The notes under the pieces are model-generated. The model saw only the letters and a program-made list of their open reading frames with translations, was not told the DNA's origin and did not search any database. DNA of 54,447 nucleotides from a virus. The position numbers and the translations under genes were made by a program. This document shows, piece after piece, positions 47,747 to 54,447 of this stretch; the first letter of the stretch is position 1, and the number at the start of each line of letters is the position of its first letter. The DNA is taken from the IMG/VR virus record IMGVR_UViG_3300037099_000532, positions 1-54,447 of that record; one strand, written 5' to 3'.

Positions 47747-48027
47747 TTGCGCTCGCGCTCTCGGCGCGCCAGGTCGACCTTGCGCGTCACGCGCTCGGGC
47801 TGCCGAACGAGCGCCGCCGCTCCTACCGCAACCGTTTCTGCTGCGGCCCCGGCCACGCCGACTATGAAGAATGGCGAGCAATGGTGATCGCGGGGGCGGC
47901 GCGGCAATTCCCCCTGACGGCGCGGGGCCGTGATTCTCTCTTCGCCCTCACCGAGACCGGCGCCCGCATCACGCTGCGCCCCGGCGAAGCGCTCGACGAC
48001 GAAGACTTCCCGAGGAACCCACGATGA
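47743..48027 (+). CDS. Hypothetical accessory protein, 94 aa
   Basis: 94 residues: LSARQVDLARHALGLPNERR then RSYRNRFCCGPGHADYEEWR, AARQFPLTARGRDSLFALTE. The L-x-x-x-R-x-A-L-G-L-x...R-N-R-F...G...W pattern recurs in small phage proteins near DUF5131. Unknown function. Confidence 0.6.
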   Translation: MIALALSARQVDLARHALGLPNERRRSYRNRFCCGPGHADYEEWRAMVIAGAARQFPLTARGRDSLFALTETGARITLRPGEALDDEDFPRNPR

Positions 48028-49829
48028 AGCCAGCTCTCGTTCCCCTCTCCGAACTGCGTCCTGGCGAGGCGATCAACCCGCGCTCGAAAGGCCGCGACGC
48101 CGGCGACGCCGCGCTGGTCGCGTCGATCCAGGCGCGCGGCCTGCTGCAGCCGCTGGTCGTTCGTGGGCCCGAGCGCTCGCTGACCGCCGGTGGGATGGAG
48201 AAGCATACCTACGACGTCGTCGACGGGCGGCGGCGGTTGAAGGCGTTGATCAAGATCCACGGCAAGAAGCCGATCGAGATCCCCGTCGTCATCGTCGACG
48301 GCGACGAGACCAGCCTGCGCGAAATGGCGCTCGCCGCCAATGTCGTGCGCGCCGCGCTGCATCCCGTCGACGAATACGACGCCTATCGCGATCTCATCGA
48401 CTCCGGCCTTTCGGTCGACGACGTCGCCGCGCATTTCGGCGTCAAGGAAAAATGGGTGCGCCAGCGCCTGCAGCTCGCCAGGCTCGCGCCCGAACTGCGC
48501 GCTGTCTGGCGCGCCGGCAAGATGACCGCCGAGCAGGCCGAGGCGCTGTCGAGCGCTCCCGACCACGCCAAGCAATGTGCCGCGTGGAACGCCTCGCGCG
48601 ATGAATGGCGGCGCAAGCCCGACCAGCTGCGCGCCGCTTTGCGCCAGAGCGCTCCGCGGCAGGACGACGCGCGGGTGAAGTTCATCGGCCTCGACGCGTA
48701 TCTCGACGCCGGCGGCGAACTCTCCGACGATCTCTTCACCGAGACGCGGACGCTGACCGACGAAGCGCTGCTCGACCGGCTCGCAGACGCGAAACTGCTG
48801 GAGAGCTGCGCCGCCTTCGTCGCCGATGGCTGGGCCTGGGCGAAGACGGAGGCGCAGATCGACCGATGGCGGTTGCGCGAGCTCGACGTCGCGCCCTGGC
48901 TGACCGACGACGAGCGCGCCAAGCTCGCCAAGGCCGGAACCTGGAACGCCCAGCAGAAATGGCTCGCGCTGGCGCGCGATCGCGCGCACGCCGATCCCGT
49001 AGCCCGCGCCCAGTCAGGCGTCGTCGTCGCGCTTGGCGACGACGGCGAAGTCGACCCGGAGTTCCTGCAGGTCTTGCCCGATGGGCAGGCGGAAGCCGAC
49101 GACGACGCCGAGGTCGAAGCCGAGAGCGAGGGGGAATCCGCAGAAGCGATCGGCGCCGGCGCCGACGAGGCCGCCGCGCCTGACGCGAAGGTCAACTGGA
49201 CGCTGCGCGAGACGTTGTCCGAGCAGCTCACGCTCGCCGCGAGCCGGGCGCTCGGCGCTGCGCCCGACGTCGCGCTGGCCGCGCTGATCGCCTCGCTCTC
49301 GGTCGCCCTGCGTTCTTATGCGCCCTCGCCGCTGCAGCTCAGCGCCGCCGACGCCTGGCGCGGCGTCGCGCCCGATCGCGACCGCGCAGACGAAGACGAA
49401 AGCGAACCCGAGATCGACTGGCCGAAGCAATTCGCCGCCGCGCGCACGACCGCGCTCGCCACCCAGCTCGACGTTCTGGCGCGCCTCGTCGCGATGACGC
49501 TCGACCTGCGCGCGCCGCGCTTCGACCGCCGCGGCGGTTGGAACGGCGACCGGGCGAAGATCGTCGCCGCGCTGGCCGACGCGCTCCCCCGCGAACCCTT
49601 CGCCGCGGCGCTCGCCGAGGTCTTCGACGCCGAGGCTTACTTCAAGCGCGTCAGCGCCGCGGCCTGCATCGCCGCGATCGCCGAAATGGACGGCTACAAG
49701 GCGGCGCTGCCGAAGAAGAAAGCCGACCTGGTCGCTCACGCGCTGGGCAAAGCGAAGGCCTGCGGCTGGCTCCCGCCCGAGCTGCGCACCTGCGCTTACA
49801 CGGGACCGGCGCTCAAGGAGGCCGTGTGA
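48024..49829 (+). CDS. ParB/Srx-domain protein without ParA
   Basis: 601 residues. N-terminal ParB/Srx nuclease-like domain: VPLSELRPGEAINPRSKGRD, VASIQARGLLQPLVVRG, YDVVDGRRRLKALIKI, SLREMALAANVVRAALHPVD; then an HTH (LSVDDVAAHFGVKEKWVRQR) and helical region. Residues 340-400 are very acidic; the C-terminal 200 are helical with no known motif. No ParA gene or centromere repeats are nearby, so segregation is unlikely; CTP-dependent DNA clamping, regulation or nicking are alternatives. It is the longest gene of the rightward operon. Confidence 0.8.
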   Translation: MKPALVPLSELRPGEAINPRSKGRDAGDAALVASIQARGLLQPLVVRGPERSLTAGGMEKHTYDVVDGRRRLKALIKIHGKKPIEIPVVIVDGDETSLREMALAANVVRAALHPVDEYDAYRDLIDSGLSVDDVAAHFGVKEKWVRQRLQLARLAPELRAVWRAGKMTAEQAEALSSAPDHAKQCAAWNASRDEWRRKPDQLRAALRQSAPRQDDARVKFIGLDAYLDAGGELSDDLFTETRTLTDEALLDRLADAKLLESCAAFVADGWAWAKTEAQIDRWRLRELDVAPWLTDDERAKLAKAGTWNAQQKWLALARDRAHADPVARAQSGVVVALGDDGEVDPEFLQVLPDGQAEADDDAEVEAESEGESAEAIGAGADEAAAPDAKVNWTLRETLSEQLTLAASRALGAAPDVALAALIASLSVALRSYAPSPLQLSAADAWRGVAPDRDRADEDESEPEIDWPKQFAAARTTALATQLDVLARLVAMTLDLRAPRFDRRGGWNGDRAKIVAALADALPREPFAAALAEVFDAEAYFKRVSAAACIAAIAEMDGYKAALPKKKADLVAHALGKAKACGWLPPELRTCAYTGPALKEAV

Positions 49830-50089
49830 TGATGAGCATCGCCGAGCGCTGGAAGCTCGATCAGGAAATCTCCGCCGCGTTGCGCGAACGCAGCCGCACA
49901 GCAACCTACGTCATCCGCAATATCGTGGCCGACAACCCCGGCCGGCGCGGCTTGAAGACGTCGCAGGTCCTGCGCCGCCTCCGCACGATGGAGCGCCGCG
50001 GCGACGTCGAACGGGTGGAGAGAGACTATCTCGTCATGCTCTCCTGGCGCATCGCGCCCAAGCACGCTGACACGGGAGCGGCAAAATGA
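49829..50089 (+). CDS. Small winged-helix protein
   Basis: 86 residues from ATG 49829, overlapping the ParB-like stop. KTSQVLRRLRTMERRGDVER then VERDYLVMLSWRIAP looks like a wHTH with its wing. A regulator or partner of the ParB-like protein is plausible. An alternative start is ATG 49832. Confidence 0.55.
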   Translation: MMSIAERWKLDQEISAALRERSRTATYVIRNIVADNPGRRGLKTSQVLRRLRTMERRGDVERVERDYLVMLSWRIAPKHADTGAAK

Positions 50090-50457
50090 TCGAGCGCATC
50101 GCCCTCGCCTATTCCGACGGATCATACGGCGTTCTCTCGGAGGCCACGACGATCGACGCCGCGCGGCACGAGCGCGACGACGCCGACCGCAACGAACGTG
50201 ATCCGGCCAACGCTACCCGGATTCTGCGCGTGCGGCTTGAGGTCGTCGAAAGCCTCGACGACTGGCGGCCGACGCCGACGCCCATCTCGCCGGCGAAGGC
50301 GCTGAGTTGTCACGATGAACTCGTCGGCGCGGTCAACGGATTGCTCACCGTCGTCGCGACGCTCTCGCGCAGCGACCTGTCCGAAAACCTGGCCGACGCT
50401 GTCAACAAGCGCATCGAAGCGGCGAACCGCGCCGTCGCCAAGGCGACCGCGCTGTGA
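50086..50457 (+). CDS. Hypothetical accessory protein, 123 aa
   Basis: 123 residues: beta-rich N-terminus (ERIALAYSDGSYGVLSEATT) and a helical C-terminus (LLTVVATLSRSDLSENLADA then VNKRIEAANRAV). One Cys. Joined by ATGA and GTGA overlaps to neighbours. No family recognised. Confidence 0.5.
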   Translation: MIERIALAYSDGSYGVLSEATTIDAARHERDDADRNERDPANATRILRVRLEVVESLDDWRPTPTPISPAKALSCHDELVGAVNGLLTVVATLSRSDLSENLADAVNKRIEAANRAVAKATAL

Positions 50458-50735
50458 CCGACAAACCCGACTTCGCCGCCCTGCGCGCCAAGCGCGACGC
50501 GGATTTCGCCAGGATCGTTGACGAGATCGCGGCCAAGTCCTTCCCCAATACGCCCCGTTCCGAACTGCTGGTGTTCGACGGCCCGCGCGGTTGCTACTGC
50601 GCCTGCGAAAGCGGCGGCCCCTGCGAACACGAGTTCGTCGGCTGGCGCGAGTTCGAGGACGGACGCGGCGACGAGCAAGTCTGCCGCCTCTGTGGCCTCG
50701 GCGCGATGAGCCACAGCCTCAGGTGCGATCTATGA
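50454..50735 (+). CDS. Cys-rich small protein, 93 aa
   Basis: 93 residues from GTG 50454. Four Cys in GCYCACESGGPCEHEFVGW and two more in VCRLCGLGAMSHS, together with His, are likely zinc ligands. The N-terminal part is helical (AALRAKRDADFARIVDEIAA). No known family; one of several zinc-ribbon-type small proteins in this operon. Confidence 0.5.
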   Translation: MTDKPDFAALRAKRDADFARIVDEIAAKSFPNTPRSELLVFDGPRGCYCACESGGPCEHEFVGWREFEDGRGDEQVCRLCGLGAMSHSLRCDL

Positions 50736-51097
50736 CCGTCTACGTCGACGACGTCCGCCACAGCTTCGGCCACATGGTGATGTGTCACATGTGGGCGGAC
50801 TCGCTCGACGAGCTGCTGGCGATGGCCGACGCGATCGGCGTCCAGCGCAAATGGCTGCAGCGGCCGCCGAAAGCGTCGTGGGTCCACTTCGACGTCAGCC
50901 TCGGCATGAAAACCAAGGCGCTTCGCCGAGGCGCCGTCCTGACCGACAAGTTCGGCCCGGTCGAGCATTGCGCGAAGCTCGACGTCGCGTCTGGCGATCC
51001 AGGGCGCGTCGCCTACGGCCAAACCAAGCTCGCCGGCGTCGCGTTGTGCCGCGCCAAGAGCGCCCACGCTCCCGCTGAGGACAACTCGGAGGCTTGA
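50732..51097 (+). CDS. DUF4031 protein
   Basis: 121 residues from ATG 50732. TVYVDDVRHSFGHMVMCHMW, ADSLDELLAMADAIGVQRKW and WVHFDVSLGMKTKALRRGAV fit the DUF4031 family found in phages and actinobacteria, with V-D-D and H-F-D-V conserved residues that look like an active or metal site. Biochemical function unknown. Confidence 0.8.
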   Translation: MTVYVDDVRHSFGHMVMCHMWADSLDELLAMADAIGVQRKWLQRPPKASWVHFDVSLGMKTKALRRGAVLTDKFGPVEHCAKLDVASGDPGRVAYGQTKLAGVALCRAKSAHAPAEDNSEA

Positions 51098-51300
51098 TGA
51101 TGTGCAACGCCTGCGGAAACCTCTGCTGCGGCTCGGACATGTTTGGCGAGTGCGGCTGCGACTTCTGCGACAATTCCGAGTGCTGGACGCCTGAGGACGA
51201 CGATGAGTTCGACGATGATCCGGCCGATCTCGGTCTCGATTTTGCGCCGCCCGCCCCGCCGGAGCGTCGGCGTCACGTTCATTGCGAGGCCGCGCCGTGA
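51097..51300 (+). CDS. Cys-rich acidic microprotein, 67 aa
   Basis: 67 residues from ATG 51097. Eight Cys in the first 30 residues (CNACGNLCCGSDMFGECGCD then FCDNSEC), followed by a strongly acidic stretch (WTPEDDDEFDDDPADLGLDF). The Cys arrangement fits one or two metal centres. The acidic tail could mimic DNA, a feature of some anti-restriction proteins. Function unknown. Confidence 0.6.
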   Translation: MMCNACGNLCCGSDMFGECGCDFCDNSECWTPEDDDEFDDDPADLGLDFAPPAPPERRRHVHCEAAP

Positions 51301-51689
51301 CCGATCTGCTCGCCCTATCGGTTCGCCAGCCCTGGCCGTGGGCAATGTTCTACGCCGGCAAAGACGTCGAGAACCGCTCCTGGCCGACCCGCTATCGCGG
51401 CCGCGTGCTCATTCACGCCAGCCTACAGTTCGACGGGCCGCGCGACGCTGCATTTGCGAATTGTACGATATGGGCTCGCGAGGCGAACGCCCGGCCTCCG
51501 GATGGTGTCTATGACTTTCCACTCGGCGGCATCGTCGGCGAGGCCGAGATCGTCGATTGCGTCACACAATCGGATTCGCGGTGGTTCGAAGGCCCCTACG
51601 GCTTCGTGCTGCGCAACGCTAAGCCGCTACCCTTCCGCCCGTGCCGCGGCAAGCTCGGGTTCTTCAAGCCGGATTTCGAGGCGCTCTGA
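51297..51689 (+). CDS. ASCH-domain protein
   Basis: 130 residues from GTG 51297, overlapping the previous stop (GTGA). LALSVRQPWPWAMFYAGKDV, ENRSWPTRYRGRVLIHASL, DFPLGGIVGEAEIVDCVTQS and WFEGPYGFVLRNAKPLPFRP are ASCH features (PUA-like beta barrel). Some ASCH proteins hydrolyse N4-acetylcytidine or bind modified RNA. The target here is unknown. Confidence 0.85.
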   Translation: MTDLLALSVRQPWPWAMFYAGKDVENRSWPTRYRGRVLIHASLQFDGPRDAAFANCTIWAREANARPPDGVYDFPLGGIVGEAEIVDCVTQSDSRWFEGPYGFVLRNAKPLPFRPCRGKLGFFKPDFEAL

Positions 51690-51690
51690 G

Positions 51691-51927
51691 ATGACTCGCG
51701 CGATCGTCCGCAACGTCGTCGAGCCGCGCGGGTTGAGCCGCGACGACGCCGCGACCTATATCGGCGTCGGCGCCTCGCTGTTCGACCGCTTGGTCGACGA
51801 CGGCCGGATGCCGAAGGGCGCGCGGCTCGACGGCCGGATCATTTGGGACCGCCGCCAACTTGACCGCGCCCTTGACCGGCTGTTTGATGCCGCCGAACCG
51901 AATGACCCGTTCTCTCGGGTCGCCTAA
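51691..51927 (+). CDS. AlpA-like excisionase/regulator
   Basis: 78 residues from ATG 51691. GLSRDDAATYIGVGASLFDR then LVDDGRMPKGARLDGRIIWD and RRQLDRALDRL show the small winged HTH of AlpA/excisionase proteins. It lies 10 bases before the integrase start, the usual place for xis. Would bend attachment DNA and favour excision. Confidence 0.75.
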   Translation: MTRAIVRNVVEPRGLSRDDAATYIGVGASLFDRLVDDGRMPKGARLDGRIIWDRRQLDRALDRLFDAAEPNDPFSRVA

Positions 51928-51937
51928 ATGGCCCGGC

Positions 51938-53093
51938 ATGAAACGATCCGGCCTGCCGCGATATGTGATCCAAGACGCCTGCCGCGATGGTCGGCCGCGG
52001 CTGCGCTATCGCGCTCCCGGCCATCCGGCGCGCGACTTGCCGGGGCCGTTCGGTTCGGATGCCTTTTGGAGGGCCTACGCGGCCGCCAAGGCCGGCCAGC
52101 CGGTCAACCGGCGCAGACGGCGCCACGAAGCGCCGCAAAGCCGCCGACGGCACGCTTCGCGCTCTTATCGAGGCCTACTACCGCCGCGCGCCGGATTTCG
52201 TCGCCGCCGACCCACTGACGCAGGCCGACAAGCGCGGAGTTCTCGAAGGCATCCTCAGAGAGGCGCTGGCGCCCGACAATCCGCTTCTCTTTGACGAGTG
52301 CCCAGTCAAGAGCTTCACACCGCGCCACGTCGTCGTGCTGCGCGATCGCAAGGCGAGCCTCCCCAACGCCGGCAACAAGCGGCTGCGCTATCTCAAGATG
52401 GTTTTCGACTGGGGAATCGAGGCGCGGCTGGCCGAGACGAATCCGGTCGAGAAGGTCAAAAAGCTGAAGGTCCCTCGCAAGGGCTTCCATGCCTGGACGC
52501 CCGAGGAAATCCGCCAATTCGAGACCCGGCATCCGATCGGCACCAAGGCGCGCCTCGCGTTGGCCCTGATGGCGTTCACCGGTCTGCGCGTTTCCGACCT
52601 CCGCCAAGTCGGGGCGCGGCATATCAAGGATGGATGGCTGGAGCTGCCGCAGCACAAGAATCGCAATCGAGCGCCGAAGATCATTCGCGTGCCGATACTG
52701 CCCGAGCTGCAGGCGATCATCGACCGTTCGCCGATCGGCGAACCGACGCTTCTCGTCACCGACGCCGGCGAACCCTTCACGATCAAGGGGGCGGCCAACA
52801 AGGTCAAACAATGGTGCGTCGCGGCCGGCCTGCCGCATTGCTCCGCCCACGGCGTCCGCAAGGCGGGCGCGGCGGTGGCCGCCGAGAACGGCGCGACCGA
52901 GGCGCAACTGATGGCGATCTTCGGTTGGGAGGATGCGAAAGAGGCGGTCGTCTACACCCGCTCAGCCCGCCAAAAGAAGCTCGCCGGCGACGCCATGCAC
53001 CTGATGTTGCCGCGCCTCGACCCGGCCCCTAAATCCTCCCACGCAATTCCCGAAACCGAGCGGGGGGAAGAAATGGCGATAATTACTCAATGA
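51938..53093 (+). pseudogene. int: Tyrosine-recombinase integrase, apparent +1 frameshift near 52106
   Basis: From ATG 51938, frame 1 reads MKRSGLPRYVIQDACRDGRP and LPGPFGSDAFWRAYAAAKAG, the typical N-terminus of this family, then becomes Arg-rich nonsense. The family sequence resumes one frame over (TKRRKAADGTLRALIEAYYR onward). Dropping one A of the AA at 52106-52107 would join them as GQPVTGADGATKR. The catalytic part is complete: Arg in FTGLRVSDLR, His-x-x-Arg in HGVRKAGAA, and Tyr in VVYTRSARQKK. The integrase is therefore broken, read through a rare frameshift, or affected by a base-call error. It would integrate at the adjacent tRNA-Trp sequence. Confidence 0.8.
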
Positions 53094-53114
53094 AATCAAC
53101 GCCGGTTAACACAT

Positions 53115-53162
53115 TGGCAGGAGAGGAGGGACTCGAACCCCCAACCCCCGGTTTTGGAGACC
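53115..53162 (-). other. tRNA-Trp(CCA) 3'-half, likely attachment core
   Basis: The minus strand reads GGTCTCCAAAACCGG through a T-arm (GGGTTCGAGTCCC) to TCTCCTGCCA, i.e. a tRNA-Trp from anticodon stem (loop CTCCAAA, anticodon CCA) to the encoded CCA end. Only the 3' half is present: upstream sequence breaks the anticodon stem and contains no D-arm or acceptor 5' strand. A 48-bp tRNA 3' end next to int is the hallmark of an att core. Confidence 0.85.
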
Positions 53163-53462
53163 CATTTTACAACATTGAGTTTACGTTCCAATTCTTCTCA
53201 TCCGATTGAACGGTCAACATAATCCTGAGACAGGAGGCGACACCCTGCGACACCGAAAGACAAATATTTCGGTATAAAATGGGACCGAAATGGGACCGAA
53301 TCCGCCGACCGCTTGCCGGAGCGCCGAGCCGCCTGAGTGCCGACGATGCGAATGTCGAAGTCGGCGGCAAAGCAGACATTGTCCATCGCGAGCGCGTATT
53401 ACAAAATCCCTCGCCGGGCGCCTATATCTGGCGGAGTAGGAATGCCGACCCCAAGCAAATGG
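53163..53462. other. Non-coding stretch right of the att core, with direct repeats
   Basis: Contains GCGACACC twice with 10-bp spacing (53237-53244, 53247-53254) and a tandem 11-bp repeat AAATGGGACCG (53277-53298). Repeats spaced by one helical turn are what integrase or excisionase arm sites look like. A weak plus-strand reading at 53279-53467 begins inside the tandem repeat; I do not count it as a gene. Confidence 0.45.
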
Positions 53463-53469
53463 ATTGACG

Positions 53470-54447
53470 ATGGCAAACTCCGCGCCGCCGGCTGATTTTC
53501 CCCCGCAGATGCGACCGAGGGCGTTCGCCGATTTCTTGGGCGTCAGCCTAAAGACCGTCCAGCGATACATCGTCCGCGGAATGCCCGTAATTGGGCGCGG
53601 GCGCAAGGGCTTCGCAAAAAGCATTCCTGTTGCGGCAGCGTTGGCCTGGCTCAATGCGTCTCCCCCAAAGCTGCGGCGCGGTCGGCCCCCCAATCTCAGT
53701 CGCGGCGGCGATGTCCAACCCGCATCGCCCCATGCAGCCATGCCAAGCGCACCCCCGACCCAATCGCCGGTGAGCACGCCGACCCTTATGCCGCCTTATG
53801 CCCCTGCACCGCCATACGATCCGAACGTTGCTATGCAGCGGTGGAAACATCTTTTGTTGCTTGATGCCAATGCGCGCTTCGCTGAGGATGTCGCAACGTT
53901 GAACGCTCGGCAGCGCGGCAGCGAGATCCTGCCGCAGCGATTGAAGCAATGCAGAATTCACAAACAATTGTATGGTCTGGCTGCGGAGTACGGGCCCGGC
54001 TGCACATATTCCGCAGCGATCCAATCGCAGCTCATTGCCGAGGGCCTCAACTCCGCAGAGCGTGCCGGGATTCAGCGTAGGATCGCGCACGGGTTTATCC
54101 GAGACGCCTTATCGCCGGATGGCAAGCGTGGGGACCTACCGCCACGTAACTTCATCGAACGGTTTCTGAGAGCCCTGGGCTTAGCGGTGTCGGCGCAAAC
54201 CCTTGAGGAAACTTATCGGGAATGTGCAAGATCGCGCGCCAGCATTGAAGCATACATGGTCGGCCTATACGAAGCGGCGATTTCCGATCCCGAATTTGCC
54301 AAAACGATGGTGACGGTTCAGTTGCCGATCGTGAGGGAGTTTGACGGGACGCAATGGTCGGAACCGGCTTATTCCGTGGGCGACCGCATAGAGAAAGGAC
54401 GGTTCACGGTTGAGACCACGGATGAGGCAATCTTCGTCCGCGTATAG
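53470..54447 (+). CDS. Nu1/excisionase-like HTH protein with unknown C-terminal part
   Basis: 325 residues from ATG 53470; TTG 53464 is possible. N-terminal wHTH (RPRAFADFLGVSLKTVQRYI, RGMPVIGRGRKGFAKSI, AALAWLNA) is like lambda Nu1 or plasmid/phage helix-turn-helix proteins. A Pro-rich linker (about 85-120) precedes a helical domain (FAEDVATLNARQRGSEILPQ, then ERAGIQRRIAHGFIRDALSP) and a late beta segment. Lower GC and less biased codon use than the phage genes suggest a different origin. It may be a second mobile element or a phage segment beyond att. Ends at the window edge with a stop. Confidence 0.6.
   Translation: MANSAPPADFPPQMRPRAFADFLGVSLKTVQRYIVRGMPVIGRGRKGFAKSIPVAAALAWLNASPPKLRRGRPPNLSRGGDVQPASPHAAMPSAPPTQSPVSTPTLMPPYAPAPPYDPNVAMQRWKHLLLLDANARFAEDVATLNARQRGSEILPQRLKQCRIHKQLYGLAAEYGPGCTYSAAIQSQLIAEGLNSAERAGIQRRIAHGFIRDALSPDGKRGDLPPRNFIERFLRALGLAVSAQTLEETYRECARSRASIEAYMVGLYEAAISDPEFAKTMVTVQLPIVREFDGTQWSEPAYSVGDRIEKGRFTVETTDEAIFVRV

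Noticed and set aside
48024-49829. Plasmid-type partition locus
   Set aside because: Only a ParB-like protein is present; no ParA gene or clustered centromere repeats were found in the window.
53115-53190. Complete tRNA-Trp gene
   Set aside because: Sequence upstream of the anticodon stem does not form the D-arm or acceptor stem, so only the 3' half is present.
53279-53467. 62-residue plus-strand gene
   Set aside because: Starts within the tandem 11-bp repeat, lacks a ribosome site, and both strands are equally open; not supportable.

Overview
The window is almost entirely one temperate phage genome (prophage) in a high-GC alphaproteobacterium. Three things point to that host group: an interspersed palindrome that reads 'HCERSEAIQ...CFVA' when translated, a second G/C-rich repeat that reads 'PLPQGEGG', and the gene content. 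A Rhizobiales methanotroph-type host such as Methylocystis or Methylosinus would fit, but this is inference.

Layout. Positions 1-125 hold the 5' end of an IS200-like element, which cuts the 3' end of an FkbM methyltransferase gene (to 948). From 34525 down to 1133 a very long leftward (minus-strand) series carries, in transcription order: a NusG paralogue; GpZ-like protein; terminase small and large subunits; gpW; lambda-type portal; S49 protease/scaffold; decoration protein; gpE-type major capsid; Mu-type contractile tail (sheath, tube, frameshifted chaperones, tape measure, hub, spike, gp46, baseplate J, gp48); fibre proteins; and a lysis module (NlpC/CHAP-like hydrolase, small membrane proteins, amidase endolysin, holin-like protein, lipase). 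A toxin-antitoxin pair (2715-3354) and two tiny plus-strand genes (6831, 19323) sit inside this region on the opposite strand.

Control centre. A Cro-like gene (42991-43260, leftward) and a CI/LexA-type self-cleaving repressor (43332-44015, rightward) are divergent. Two pairs of identical operators (ATAAG-N3-CT(T/G)AT, 24 bp apart) flank the repressor gene, each pair embedded in a TTGACA promoter: one drives the leftward early operon (replication-type wHTH protein, Dam and MT-A70 methyltransferases, HD hydrolase, small regulators), the other the rightward accessory operon (44304-51927: coiled-coil protein, DUF5131, ParB-like, DUF4031, ASCH, AlpA-like protein). Leftward early transcription would reach the NusG-like gene, and two hairpins then separate it from the late genes. 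This suggests an antitermination switch in the position where lambda uses Q.

Right end. A tyrosine integrase gene with an apparent +1 frameshift (51938-53093) is followed by the 3' half of a tRNA-Trp(CCA) (53115-53162), the likely attachment core. The tRNA 5' half is missing to its right, so the junction looks like attP or a tandem element rather than a simple phage/host boundary. The last gene (53470-54447) has a Nu1/excisionase-like HTH and an unrecognised C-terminal part.

Most notable: the Mu gp43 DNA-circularisation protein appears to be split into two genes separated by the hub and spike genes; an interspersed palindrome supplies the signal peptide of a baseplate-region protein; a phage NusG paralogue lies ahead of the late genes; the operator pairs are mirrored; and five heptamer-built palindromes lie between tail genes.
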